NCBI GenBank assembly: GCA_963733395.1
Contig: CAVTCZ010000005.1
Coordinates: 434,001 to 498,000 of the forward strand
From: JADKAV01 sp963733395
GTDB taxonomy: Bacteria; Actinomycetota; Actinomycetes; S36-B12; UBA10799
Reading direction: 5' to 3'
Length of the DNA: 64,000 bases
The stretch's first letter is position 1. Each line of letters opens with the position of its first letter. Positions 44,801 through 53,529 of the stretch are shown here, in pieces. A model generated the notes under the pieces. That model saw only the letters and a program-made list of their open reading frames with translations. It ran no database searches and was not told the origin of the DNA. A program made the position numbers and the translations under genes.

Positions 44801-47161
44801 GTGGAGAACTACAGCCTGAAGAACCAGCAGGGTGCCACCTCGGTCGAGTTCTACGACGCGGATCCTGATGTGGGAGGACGTCTGCTCGGCACTGTCGACG
44901 GTGTGCAACCCGTCGCAGCCCGTGAGTCGCAGTTCGTGTACTTCGACTGGACCCCGGATGCCGGGTACGCAGGCAGCGCCCCTCGGATCTTCGCCCGCGT
45001 CGATTCCGGCAATGCTGTCCAGGAGATCCACGAGGACAACAACAAGGGCTACCGGATGTACCGGGCCCTGGCCGACACAACCATCGCCCCGCGCGCCCCG
45101 GAGGACGTCAACGCTGAGGCTGCCGCCGGGCGCACTCTGAACATCAGTTGGGAGGACCCGCTGTCCGCGGTCCAACCTGGCGGTTACCAGTGGCGGGTGG
45201 CGGTCTACCCGGACGCCGGCGGTGCCCCGATTGAGACGGTGGTCGGCGGTGACGAGTCCAGCGCCTCGATTCCTGACGTCCCGCCCGGCCGGTACCGCGT
45301 GGCGGTGTTCGCCGTTGCGGGCAACGACTCCTCGCCCGCGTCCCATCCGTCTGAGCCGGTGGACGTGGCGTCCGAAGCGCCGAGCGCGCCCAGCAACGTC
45401 ACGGGCACTCCAGGGGACGCGTCGATCAGCCTTGTATGGGATGCGCCCGCATCCACCGGCGGTGCTCCAGTGGATGCCTATCGCATCAGGGAGTACCGCG
45501 AACCGGGGCAGTCCTTCCCGCAGGCGCCGATCGACACGACCGTCACAGGTCCAGCAACTGCCCTGGCTCTGCAGGGGCTGACGAACGGCCGGCCCTACCG
45601 CTTCACCGTACAGGCGATCAACGCCGCGGCCCCGGGTGATCTGTCCTCACCCAGCGCTGCGGTCACGCCGCTCGGCGTTCCTGAGCGGCCGACGAACGTC
45701 AAGGCGGGCAAGGGCGGTGCCGGTGGGGCCATGGTCACGTGGCAGCCACCCGCTCCGTCGGCGGCCAGGGCCGGGGTCACAGGCTACGAGATCCTCGCCT
45801 CGCCGGGAGGTCAGTCCAGGGTGCTGCCGGCGAGTGCGACGGACATCTTCTTCGACGGACTGCAACCCGGCGTCACGTACAACTTCACGGTGCGTGCGGA
45901 TAGCGACTCCGGCAAGGGCGCCGAGTCCGATGAGAGTAACCCGTTCACCGTTCCGGGTGTTCCGGGGGCGCCCCGCAACGTCAGCGCCACCGCCGGGAAC
46001 GAGCCGCGCACTGCGCAGGTCTCGTGGACACCGCCCACCAGTAACGGGGGAGTGCCGCTCGTCAGTTACGCAGTGTGTCTGTCCGGGGGTGAATGCCGCG
46101 AGGTTTCGGCTGCCCGTGAGGATGTCACATTCACCGGTCTTACCGCGGGGACGCCGCTCACATTCACCGTGGTGGCCCGAAACACCGCGGGTCTCGAATC
46201 CCCTCCGGCTACCAGCGCGGAGTTCAGGCTCGAGAATGCACCGGTGGTCGAGCTGACCCGTGGACCGCGTGAGGGTGAGTTCACGACCCCCGAGACCACG
46301 ATCGAGTTCCGCGTCACCGGGGTGGGGGCCGACACCACCTGCTTCATCGACGGAGTGGGTCAGGCCTGTGCCTCGCCGCTGCGCCTGACGGGGTTGGCCG
46401 ACGGCAAGCACACGTTCCGCGTCAAAGCGACAGGTGCCGGCGGAACTGCGGTCACCGAGTTGCTCACGTGGATGGTCGACAGTCAGGAACCGAAGGCAGC
46501 CATCGACGACCTCCCGGATATTGCCCGCAAAGGCATCCCGAGACTGCGGTACTCGGGCAGCGACCGCGGGGGTTCCGGTCTCGTCGGCTACGAGATCCGC
46601 ACGCGCCAGAACGGCATCCTGGGTTCGTTCACGCAACCCGCCGTGGTGTCCGATCCGACGACCGAGAGCGAGCGGGTCCGCCGGCTTAAGGTCGATCGGG
46701 GAAAGACCGTGTGTGCCGGTGTGCGCGCGATCGACGCGGTGGGCAACCGATCGGCGTGGTCCGACTGGCGGTGTGCGAGCCGCCCGCTGGATCAATCAGC
46801 GATGACTGCCAGTGGCCGTTGGCAGCCGGTCAAGGGAAGGTTCTTCTCCTTGGGCGAAGCTTGGCGGGCAGTGGACAACCGGGCCGCCTTGTCCGTGCGC
46901 ATGGGGCGCACGGATTCGGTCTCGGTCATGGCGGTCGCGTGCAGCGATTGCGGTCGGGTCGAGGTCCGACACCGGGGCCAGTTGTTGCGAGTGATCGACC
47001 TGTCGGCTGTTGGTGCTGGCCGGTCCGGATCAGCGGCGGGGCGGCACGTGAAGGAGTTCTCGGTCGAGTGGCCGCAGTCGGCGCGCGGTTACCTGCGGCT
47101 CGTGTCGTTGGGCGGTGGACCGGTGATCGTCGATGGCGTGACGGTGCAGCGAGGGCGGTGA
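41888..47161 (+). CDS. Giant secreted multidomain protein (FG-GAP-like, duplicated beta domain, FN3 x4), two compensating frameshifts
   Basis: From the TTG at 41888 (GGAGG seven bases upstream; ATG 41861 is the alternative) a signal peptide follows (KIVILVGAVAMALPLTAVVQ), then FG-GAP/VCBS-like repeats (AVADFAGTGSDQVAVVWAPI, SVGDLTGDGVDELVSLPDWG), two related beta-rich modules (43747-43935, 44266-44475), a CARDB-like domain (RPLCVRVQVENYSLKNQQGA), four fibronectin-III domains (from PSAPSNVTGTPGDASISLVW) and a terminal Ig-like/cell-surface region with paired Cys. Total length is about 1,760 residues. The frame slips by one near 42581 and back near 42669 (missing then extra base); both sides match smoothly. 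Extracellular binding, possibly pore formation by the duplicated modules, is inference. Confidence 0.82.
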
Positions 47162-47428
47162 CCGGCGGCGGCCGTCGCGCCCTCACCCGCATCGCAAGGG
47201 TGGTTCGCTGCGAGTCGGACATCCCCACGGGTTCTGTCACGTTGTTGCCCGCGACACGCCGATGGACGTCGCAGAACCCGAACTGATCGTCGCCGACCGG
47301 GCACAGGCCGGAAGCTCGAAGCCCGCCACAGTCGAACAGGCCCCTCCGCGCGCGTTTGATCGCCCGATGGAACCAATCTGACGCCGTCACCGATCAAGCA
47401 ATCCCGGTTCGCGTCCGAAGGGAGCGTT

Positions 47429-49537
47429 GTGAACGCCGCCACGGACAATGCCGTCGATGCTGCCCCTGAGCAGCTGGCGACGTCGTCCGGGGACGAGACC
47501 GACCGGCTGCGGGCGATCTTGGATTCATCGTTGGATCCGCTGATCTTCTGGCGTGCAGTGCGCGATGTGAATGGCGTCCTCGCGTACCTGGTCTGCGAGG
47601 AGTGCAATGCGGCCGCGGTCACGTATCTGCGCTCGACTCGCGAGGCCGTGCTGGGTGTTCGTCTCAGGGACCTGTTCAGCGCAGAAGCCGCCGACAGGGC
47701 GTTCGGCTGGGCGCAGCAGGTCATCGCCTCCGGGCAGCCGCTGGCACTCAAAGCCGAGCCGCTGACCACCGCGATCACCCAAGATGTACGGCAGTTCGAC
47801 GTCAGCATCGTCCGGGTGGGCGACGGGGTGTCCTTCGCATGGCGAGATGTCACGAAGGAGTACCGGTCGGCCCGTGCGTTGCACGACAGTGAGGAGAGCC
47901 TGCGGGTCGCCATGAAGATCGCCCCGGTGGCGATGAACCTGGTGGCTCCCGATGGGTCCTTCATCCAGGTGAACCCCGCGATGTGTGAATTCCTCGGCCG
48001 TGACGAGCAGGTACTGCTCGAGGCCACGTGGCAGAGCCTGACCCACCCCGATGACCTTGCCGCCGATCTGGCTCTCGTGCAGGAGGTGCTCGACGGGCGC
48101 AGGAATTCCTATCGGCTGACCAAGCGATTCGTGCGACCGGACGGGCAGGTCGTCTGGGGCGACCTGTCGGTTGCCGCCGTGCGTGACGACCGGGGCGCGG
48201 TGAAGTCCCTCATCGCCCAGATCATGGATGTCACCGAACTGGTGACGGGACGTGAGGAGTTGGCCGACTCCCGCGAGCACTACCGCATGCTGGCCGAGCA
48301 CACCTCCGATGTCGTGCTCCAGACCTCAGTGACGGGGGTGCTGGAGTGGGTTTCGCCGTCCGTGGCCGACACGTTCGGCTGGAACCGGGACGAAGTCCTG
48401 GGGCGGCGCATCGACGAGTTCGTAGCGCCGGGCGACTGGCAACCGGTGTCCGAGGCCATGGATTCCAGCACTGCGGACGGCATGGAGGTGGCTGGGGAGT
48501 TCCGGGTGCGCCGGCGAGGGGGGCGGTGGATCTGGGTCGACGCGACCTCGAGCTCCGTGCGCGACCGGCGCGGGCATGTGGTGCGGGTCGTTCGCCTGCG
48601 GGACGTGGATGCCGAGGTTCGAGCGCGGATCGCGCTGAAGAACAGCGAGGAGCGGTTCCGGACAGCGATGCGGGCCACGCCGATCGGGGTGGCGCTGATC
48701 AGCCGTGATGGCCACATCGTCCAGGTGAATGCGGCGTTGAGTCGGATGGTCCAGCGCAGCGAGCGGAGTCTGGCGGGCAAGAGCATCACTTCCCTGACAC
48801 ACCCCGATGACCGGGCGATCGACATCGAGATGTTGAACCAACTGCACAGCGAAACGGTGCGGTCGCTGACCCGCGAGAAGCGCATCGTCAACGCGACCGG
48901 CGAATCGGTGTGGGTGCAGAACGCGCTGGCGGCGGTGCAGGACGAACAGGGCGAGATCTCCTCGTTCGTGGCCCAGTTCCTGGACGTCTCGGAGACGCAG
49001 CAGGCGCACGCTGCACTCGAACACCTCGCCCATCTGGATCCCCTCACAGACATCAAGAACCGCCGGGCCGTGCTCGAGCAGATGCATGCGGTCCTGTCCC
49101 ACCCGCCCCGCACCGGTACCCGCCTGGGCGTGCTCTACTGCGACCTGGACAGGTTCAAGCGGGTCAACGACCTCCACGGTCACGCAGTGGGCGACGCCCT
49201 GCTCGTGGAAGTCGCTCGCCGCATCCAAGGCAGCGTGCGGGAGGGCGACACCGTTGGTCGCATCGGGGGGGACGAGTTCCTCGTCCTCCTGACACAGATC
49301 CACGCTGAGGACACGGCCGTGGCCCTGGCTGAGAAGATCCGGCAAGCCGTCAGCCGACCTTTCACGGCCGAAGGGGTCACGCTCACCCCTTCGATGAGCA
49401 TGGGTGCAGCACTGGCAGAGGACGGTGACGACCCCGACGCCGTGGTGGCCAGGGCGGACCGGGCACTCTACGAGGCGAAGGAGAGAGGCCGCGACCAGGT
49501 CGTCGCCTTCTCGCAGGTGGACCCCGACGTCGGATGA
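47429..49537 (+). CDS. Diguanylate cyclase with four PAS domains (GGDEF), paralogue of 10014-12446
   Basis: The 702-residue protein starts at a GTG with GAAGGGAGCG upstream. Its first domain (RLRAILDSSLDPLIFWRAVR) is clearly related to the start of the other GGDEF protein. Three typical PAS domains follow, with FIQVNPAMCEFLGRDEQVLL, VLEWVSPSVADTFGWNRDEV and IVQVNAALSRMVQRSERSLA plus PAC motifs, then GGDEF (about residues 535-700) with VGRIGGDEFLVLLTQ intact and an RxxD inhibitory site (REGD) five residues before it. It should synthesise cyclic di-GMP under control of the sensor domains. No membrane segment or EAL domain is present. Upstream is the giant secreted protein, 267 bases away, in the same direction; the gap has no recognisable gene. 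Confidence 0.92.
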   Translation: MNAATDNAVDAAPEQLATSSGDETDRLRAILDSSLDPLIFWRAVRDVNGVLAYLVCEECNAAAVTYLRSTREAVLGVRLRDLFSAEAADRAFGWAQQVIASGQPLALKAEPLTTAITQDVRQFDVSIVRVGDGVSFAWRDVTKEYRSARALHDSEESLRVAMKIAPVAMNLVAPDGSFIQVNPAMCEFLGRDEQVLLEATWQSLTHPDDLAADLALVQEVLDGRRNSYRLTKRFVRPDGQVVWGDLSVAAVRDDRGAVKSLIAQIMDVTELVTGREELADSREHYRMLAEHTSDVVLQTSVTGVLEWVSPSVADTFGWNRDEVLGRRIDEFVAPGDWQPVSEAMDSSTADGMEVAGEFRVRRRGGRWIWVDATSSSVRDRRGHVVRVVRLRDVDAEVRARIALKNSEERFRTAMRATPIGVALISRDGHIVQVNAALSRMVQRSERSLAGKSITSLTHPDDRAIDIEMLNQLHSETVRSLTREKRIVNATGESVWVQNALAAVQDEQGEISSFVAQFLDVSETQQAHAALEHLAHLDPLTDIKNRRAVLEQMHAVLSHPPRTGTRLGVLYCDLDRFKRVNDLHGHAVGDALLVEVARRIQGSVREGDTVGRIGGDEFLVLLTQIHAEDTAVALAEKIRQAVSRPFTAEGVTLTPSMSMGAALAEDGDDPDAVVARADRALYEAKERGRDQVVAFSQVDPDVG

Positions 49538-49553
49538 CCGCGGGGAGCCGGGC

Positions 49554-49915
49554 TCACCCGGCGCGGCGGCTGGGAACCCCCGGGTGACGGGCGAAGACGC
49601 GCGATTGCGGGCGCACCGCGGTGGCGTAGGTGGCGGTCGAGCCGCGCCTGGCCAGCACCGTGAGGGCATCTTTGAGGGTGCGCACGATGGTCGACTTGGT
49701 CACCGTGGAGCCGGCCATGCGCTCCTTCAGTTCCACCGGAGCGGCGACTGCGGTGGTGTACCCGGCTGAGGATGCGGCCACGAACAACTCGAGATCGAAC
49801 GCGAACCGGGTCTCCCGCAGCCTGGGCAGCACGTCGGCCATGACCTCGCGCCGCATCAGTTTGCAGCCGGTCTGGGTGTCGTTGACCCCGAGGCCGAACT
49901 TCGTCACTGTCAGTA
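49554..49915 (-). pseudogene. GT2-family glycosyltransferase, C-terminal fragment
   Basis: The reverse frame reads FGLGVNDTQTGCKLMRREVM, VLPRLRETRFAFDLELFVAA and TTAVAAPVELKERMAGSTVT, the second half of a dolichyl-phosphate-mannose-synthase-like GT2 enzyme (the conserved DTQ-GxK and RFxFD-E motifs bind donor and acceptor). It ends naturally at 49554 (PQSRVFARHPGVPSRRAG). The nucleotide-binding N-terminal half, with the DxD motif, is missing: upstream of about 49915 the sequence becomes a piece of a GGDEF gene on the other strand. This is therefore a truncated gene joined to another fragment, not a working enzyme. A short related fragment lies at 39505-39562. Confidence 0.75.
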
Positions 49916-50037
49916 TCGGGGTTGCCTCTGCGGCGGCGGGTGCAGATCCGCAAGCCCTGCGCGGCGCGGCCCAGCGCGCGCTCGAAGTGGCCGAGGACTC
50001 CGGCGGCAATCGTGTGAACCTCGCCGACCCCATGTGA
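49900..50037 (+). pseudogene. GGDEF-domain C-terminal fragment
   Basis: The forward frame reads FVTVSIGVASAAAGADPQAL then RGAAQRALEVAEDSGGNRVN and ends LADPM at a TGA (50035-50037). This is the last 45 residues of a GGDEF domain (strand VSIGVA, helix ALxxADxALYxAKxxGRNRV). No start or GGDEF loop is present. It overlaps the start of the GT2 fragment by about 15 bases, so the two relics were joined by a rearrangement. Confidence 0.6.
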
Positions 50038-50097
50038 GGACCGGATCAGCGGCGCACTAGAACGGTGCAGTCCGGACCGCTCAGCGCGCAGGCAAAG

Positions 50098-50134
50098 AAG
50101 TGTGGGCCCCACCATTCCGGCGGGGCCCACACTT
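50098..50134 (-). terminator. Hairpin with perfect 13-bp stem downstream of the DUF805 gene
   Basis: AAGTGTGGGCCCC (50098-50110) and GGGGCCCACACTT (50122-50134) pair perfectly around an 11-base loop, 13 bases beyond the DUF805 stop. Followed on the reverse strand by CTTCTTTG. It may serve in both directions, since the GGDEF relic ends at 50037 on the other side. Confidence 0.85.
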
Positions 50135-50146
50135 GTTTGCTTTGTG

Positions 50147-50569
50147 CTACGCGACAGCGGTACCCGGCGGCGGTCCGTACTGGTTGTCGCCGGCTTCACC
50201 TTCCTTGATGTAGAAGGCGAAGATCAGGATCAGCGGCCCGATGCAGCAGATGACCCCGAGCCACCACCACCAGCCGGACTTGCCGACGTCGTGGAGGCGA
50301 CGCACCGACACCGCCAGGGTCGGCAGCAGTACGACGAGAGCCCAGATGGCGCTGAGCCAGCCGGCGTTGTAGACCGTCGTCAGCGAGTTGCCGGTTTCGG
50401 TGTTGCTGATCGTGTTGATCTGCCAGCCGAACAGGCTGTCCAGGATGTTCAGGACGATGGAAACGAGGATGTAGAACAGGACCCAGTACCAGAACTCGGA
50501 TCTGGATGCGCGGCCCTTGAATACGGCGTACTTCTTGAAACAGGTGCTTACGGCTTGACCGAATGACAT
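50147..50569 (-). CDS. DUF805 membrane protein
   Basis: The 140-residue product starts MSFGQAVSTCFKKYAVFKGR and has the DUF805 hallmark FKGRASRSEFWYWVLFYILV, followed by two to three further helices and the signature LAVSVRRLHDVGKSGWWWWL between helices two and three. The family is widespread and uncharacterised; members are small inner-membrane proteins of the YhaH/YhaI type. The tail (YIKEGEAGDNQYGPPPGTAV) is Gly/Pro-rich, typical of the family in Gram-positive bacteria. The start ATG at 50569 has AGGAGG eight bases upstream. A strong terminator hairpin follows the gene, so it is probably transcribed alone. Confidence 0.9.
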   Translation of the reverse strand: MSFGQAVSTCFKKYAVFKGRASRSEFWYWVLFYILVSIVLNILDSLFGWQINTISNTETGNSLTTVYNAGWLSAIWALVVLLPTLAVSVRRLHDVGKSGWWWWLGVICCIGPLILIFAFYIKEGEAGDNQYGPPPGTAVA

Positions 50570-50700
50570 TTCGGCCTCCTCTCTGTTGCGGCTGAGGATG
50601 ACAGACGCAGTTCCGAGAGTGTGGGACAAACGGCTTCGCGTTCGGCGTGTCGCGATGTCGTTGTCCGTGGTGGGCAGCCACGTGCGGCGCGCGCGGCCGG

Positions 50701-51846
50701 CTACCGGTCAGGGGCCAAGATCCCGTGGGCGTCCAGCAACCAGCCCTTGATCTGCTCGGCCAGTGGCGCATGCGCCAGAGTGCGGGTGAAGTCGAACCGG
50801 TCGGCATGCCGTGCGTCCATGCCCGGCAGCCAGTCCGACTCGTTGCCCAGCATCCCGTAGCGCCAGGTCGCGAACCCGTCCATGCCCCAGGCCAGCATCA
50901 CCGCACGCAGCAGCACGGTCATCTCCACGTTGATCAAACCCGGGCAGTGGTCCCACGCGGGGATACCGTCGCCGATCTGGTCCCACGCGCCGTCACCGAT
51001 GACCTCCGCCATGGCATCGAGCAGACGTGCGGCTGGTTGCTCGATCTCCGCGACATCGTGGTCCAGGGTGGACAGGGCCAGGTCGAAGTCGGACGGTTGC
51101 GCCGCGCCGATGCTCAGCGTGTGCACCTCGGGTCGGCTCAGGCAGAACAATGCGTTGAACACCAGTGGGTGCAGCGGCGCACACAACTGCGTGAGGCGTG
51201 GCGAGGGGTCGTAGAGTCGGCCCCCCTTGTCCGACGGACTGATGATGAACACGCCCATGTCCTGCGCCGCCGCCGCCTCGATCACCGGCCAGTTGCGTTG
51301 GAAGATCCAGTACCAGTGCAGGTTGACGTAGTCGAAGTCCGCGTCGATCGCCTGCTGGATCATCTCGACGGTGCCATGGGTGGAGAACCCGACATGGCCC
51401 ACGAGCCCTGCTGTCTGCAGCCGCCGGGCCACCTCCAGGCAGCCACCCGGACGCAGCGCCCACCAAAGCTTCTCGTAGGTGTTGATCCCGTGCAGTGCGA
51501 GCAGGTCCACCCGTGACAGCTGCAGGCGGTCCAGCGACTCCCGGACGTGGGCCTCGAACACTGCCGGGTCGTGGGTGGGAACGACCTTGGTCTGCAGGAT
51601 GAGTCGGTCGCGGTCGAGTTCGGGCAGCAGCATCCCGAGTTGGCGCTCCGAAGTGCCGTAGCCGCGCGCGGTCTCGATGTGCGTGACCCCGAGTTCCATG
51701 GCCCGCTTGACTGTCGCAGCGAGTCTGCCCTGGGCCTCGTCCCGGATGGGTTGGCCCCGGTCCGACCAACTCTGCTGGAACCTCATCCCGCCACAACTGA
51801 AGACGGGCATCTGGATCTCTGTGCGTCCGAACCGGCGTGTGAGCAC
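50701..51846 (-). CDS. Aldo/keto reductase
   Basis: The 381-residue protein is an aldo/keto reductase of the larger type. VFSCGGMRFQQSWSDRGQPI opens the barrel; GVTHIETARGYGTSERQLGM holds the catalytic Asp-equivalent and Tyr (HIETARGYG), ILQTKVVPTHDPAVFEAHVR the Lys (TKV) and LLALHGINTYEKLWWALRPG the His. VGFSTHGTVEMIQQAIDADF and IISPSDKGGRLYD form the NADPH pocket. The C-terminal 90 residues resemble the extension of the ferredoxin-linked AKR subgroup, but the 4Fe-4S Cys motif is absent, so it should be a plain NADPH reductase. The Glu in place of the usual Asp in the HIETA segment is worth noting. The substrate is unknown. It is upstream of the DUF805 gene (131 bases), and downstream of the secreted-protein gene. 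Confidence 0.88.
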   Translation of the reverse strand: MLTRRFGRTEIQMPVFSCGGMRFQQSWSDRGQPIRDEAQGRLAATVKRAMELGVTHIETARGYGTSERQLGMLLPELDRDRLILQTKVVPTHDPAVFEAHVRESLDRLQLSRVDLLALHGINTYEKLWWALRPGGCLEVARRLQTAGLVGHVGFSTHGTVEMIQQAIDADFDYVNLHWYWIFQRNWPVIEAAAAQDMGVFIISPSDKGGRLYDPSPRLTQLCAPLHPLVFNALFCLSRPEVHTLSIGAAQPSDFDLALSTLDHDVAEIEQPAARLLDAMAEVIGDGAWDQIGDGIPAWDHCPGLINVEMTVLLRAVMLAWGMDGFATWRYGMLGNESDWLPGMDARHADRFDFTRTLAHAPLAEQIKGWLLDAHGILAPDR

Positions 51847-51915
51847 CTCGTCAGGCTACTTGGCTGCGGCGAGGCGTCGCCGCCCCCTCGCGTTCGCCGG
51901 CTCACAGCCCGTTGG

Positions 51916-53080
51916 TCACTTCGCCTTCTTCAGTGTGAGCGGGAATGTCTGCCGTTGACCGTTGGTGAAGCGCACGGCGGCCGTGACCCGCAGTTTCCTG
52001 TGCTTCCCAAGGGCCTTGCGGCCGACTTTCGTCAGTTTCACCCGGACCGTCTTCGAACTCCCCGCCGAGACCGCGAACGTCTTCTTGCCGTACACCTTCG
52101 TCTTCCCGGCAGTGGCTGCAACCCGCGGGCCGAGGGTCAACTGGCCCTGGCAGTCCGCGCCGACGCAGTTCACAGGCACGCCCACCGAGCCCTTTCGCAC
52201 GGTCAGCGGCGCAGTCGGGAGGGTGACGGTTGGTGCCGCCGTTGTACCCGGTGTCGTCCCGCCGGGAGGTGTCCCGCCTGGAGGTGTCCCACCCGGTTGC
52301 GCCGAGGCGGTGAAGTCGGCGTTCATGAAGACACCGGCATTGATGGCCGGGAAGGTCTGCAAGGCGTTCGGGCTGGGCGCCGGGACTCCCAGCGACGTCG
52401 GACCGGGAACGGACGGGTAGCTCAGGACCCCGGGGCTGGTGAACACCGGAACTGTGGTTTTCGGGTCCAGCAACTCGAGGGCCAGGGCGTCGATGGTCTT
52501 GGATCGTCGTCTGGTCTGACGGATCCGGGGTCCCTGTGACCGTCATGGGAAGGTTCACCGGCACCGACGTGACCGAGTTGGGCGCGGCCGTGAACTGCGG
52601 TCCGTACACCTCGAGGAAGGGACCCGCCGTCAGCGGGTGCGCCGGATCACCTGTCTGCTGGAACAGGAAGCGGATGACGTTGATCCGCATCGGTCCGCCC
52701 ACCGAGCCCGAGCGGACCCGCACGGTCGTGACTGTGCCACTGGCCGGCGGGGACAAGGTGTTGGGAGACGTCCCGATGTAGGAGACCATGCAGGACGACG
52801 CGGGCTGGCCATTCGACGCGGCGAGGAAAGCGCACGTGTATGCGGGCTGGTAGGGCGCTGCGCTGAGGTCGGCGCCGAACGTGGACGAAGCGGCAAGTTG
52901 TGCCCTATCCGATCCGGTGTCGCTGCCCTCGGGCCCCGCCGAGGCGGACGCGGATCCGACCGGGATCAGGAACGCCAGCAGCAATCCGGACGCCACGACG
53001 GTGCCGGCGTGCATGAAGTGATGGTTTCCCACCAGTCGGTGCCGTCCGGTGAGAACAGCCAGTGATGATGTGATGCGCAT
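51916..53080 (-). CDS. Secreted beta-rich protein with Lys-rich C-terminal domain, one frameshift
   Basis: The product starts MRITSSLAVLTGRHRLVGNH with a signal sequence further in (VVASGLLLAFLIPVGSASAS); the ATG at 53080 has AAGGGGGTG upstream. The first part contains YQPAYTCAFLAASNGQPASS and SGSVGGPMRINVIRFLFQQT, beta-sandwich-like. Near 52500 one base is gained; afterwards the sequence reads LDPKTTVPVFTSPGVLSYPS, a Gly/Pro/Thr linker (GGTPPGGTPPGGTTPG), then VYGKKTFAVSAGSSKTVRVK and VRFTNGQRQTFPLTLKKAK. The basic C-terminal beta domain resembles the end of the broken secreted protein at 22809-25438 and probably binds the cell surface or wall. Total length is about 387 residues. Function unknown. 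Confidence 0.75.
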
Positions 53081-53185
53081 GGCGCACCCCCTTTGGGGAG
53101 CACCGGCCATCCGAACACGGGTGCCGACGCCACCCTCGTCGGCTACACCGTCCACGGTACGCCCCCCGCCACGGCCGGACAACAA

Positions 53186-53245
53186 CCTACGGGTCTTCCA
53201 GGTCACTGATGTAGATGTGGCCGCGGGGGCTTGTCCGGGCTCGCA
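53186..53245 (-). pseudogene. Relic of a third DUF222-HNH copy (C-terminal end)
   Basis: The reverse frame ends TSPRGHIYISDLEDP followed by a stop, matching TSPRGHIFHTSLDDP, the last residues of the two HNH copies. The DNA TAGATGTGGCCGCGGGGGCT here corresponds to AAGATGTGGCCGCGGGGGCT in those copies. Similarity ends after about 60 bases; the rest of the gene is gone. Confidence 0.7.
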
Positions 53246-53529
53246 GTTGTGTGCATTGCGAGCGAGCATTGCCCACAGGTGCCCTGGCGAAGGCTGCCGC
53301 GTCATCGGCTGTGGCGTGCAGCAGCGGCCCGGTAGAGCGGACTCCAGGTCTCGGCTCCACCCGCGACCATGCGAGGTCGAGCGCTCGCAGGGGCTTGTGC
53401 GCGGGCGCGGAGGCGCGCATCGACCACTACACTCCAGAGGAACTGGGCCCGGGACTCGGCTCGGTCGTCGAAGACGGACCACGGATGACGCGACTACTCG
53501 GCATCCAGTGATGTCGAAGGAGAGCATGC
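53246..53529. other. Remaining intergenic sequence before the arylsulfatase gene
   Basis: Together with the HNH relic this forms a 449-base gap between divergent genes. No further gene or repeat is evident. A ribosome-site-like AAGGAGAGC precedes the arylsulfatase ATG by about ten bases. Confidence 0.5.
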
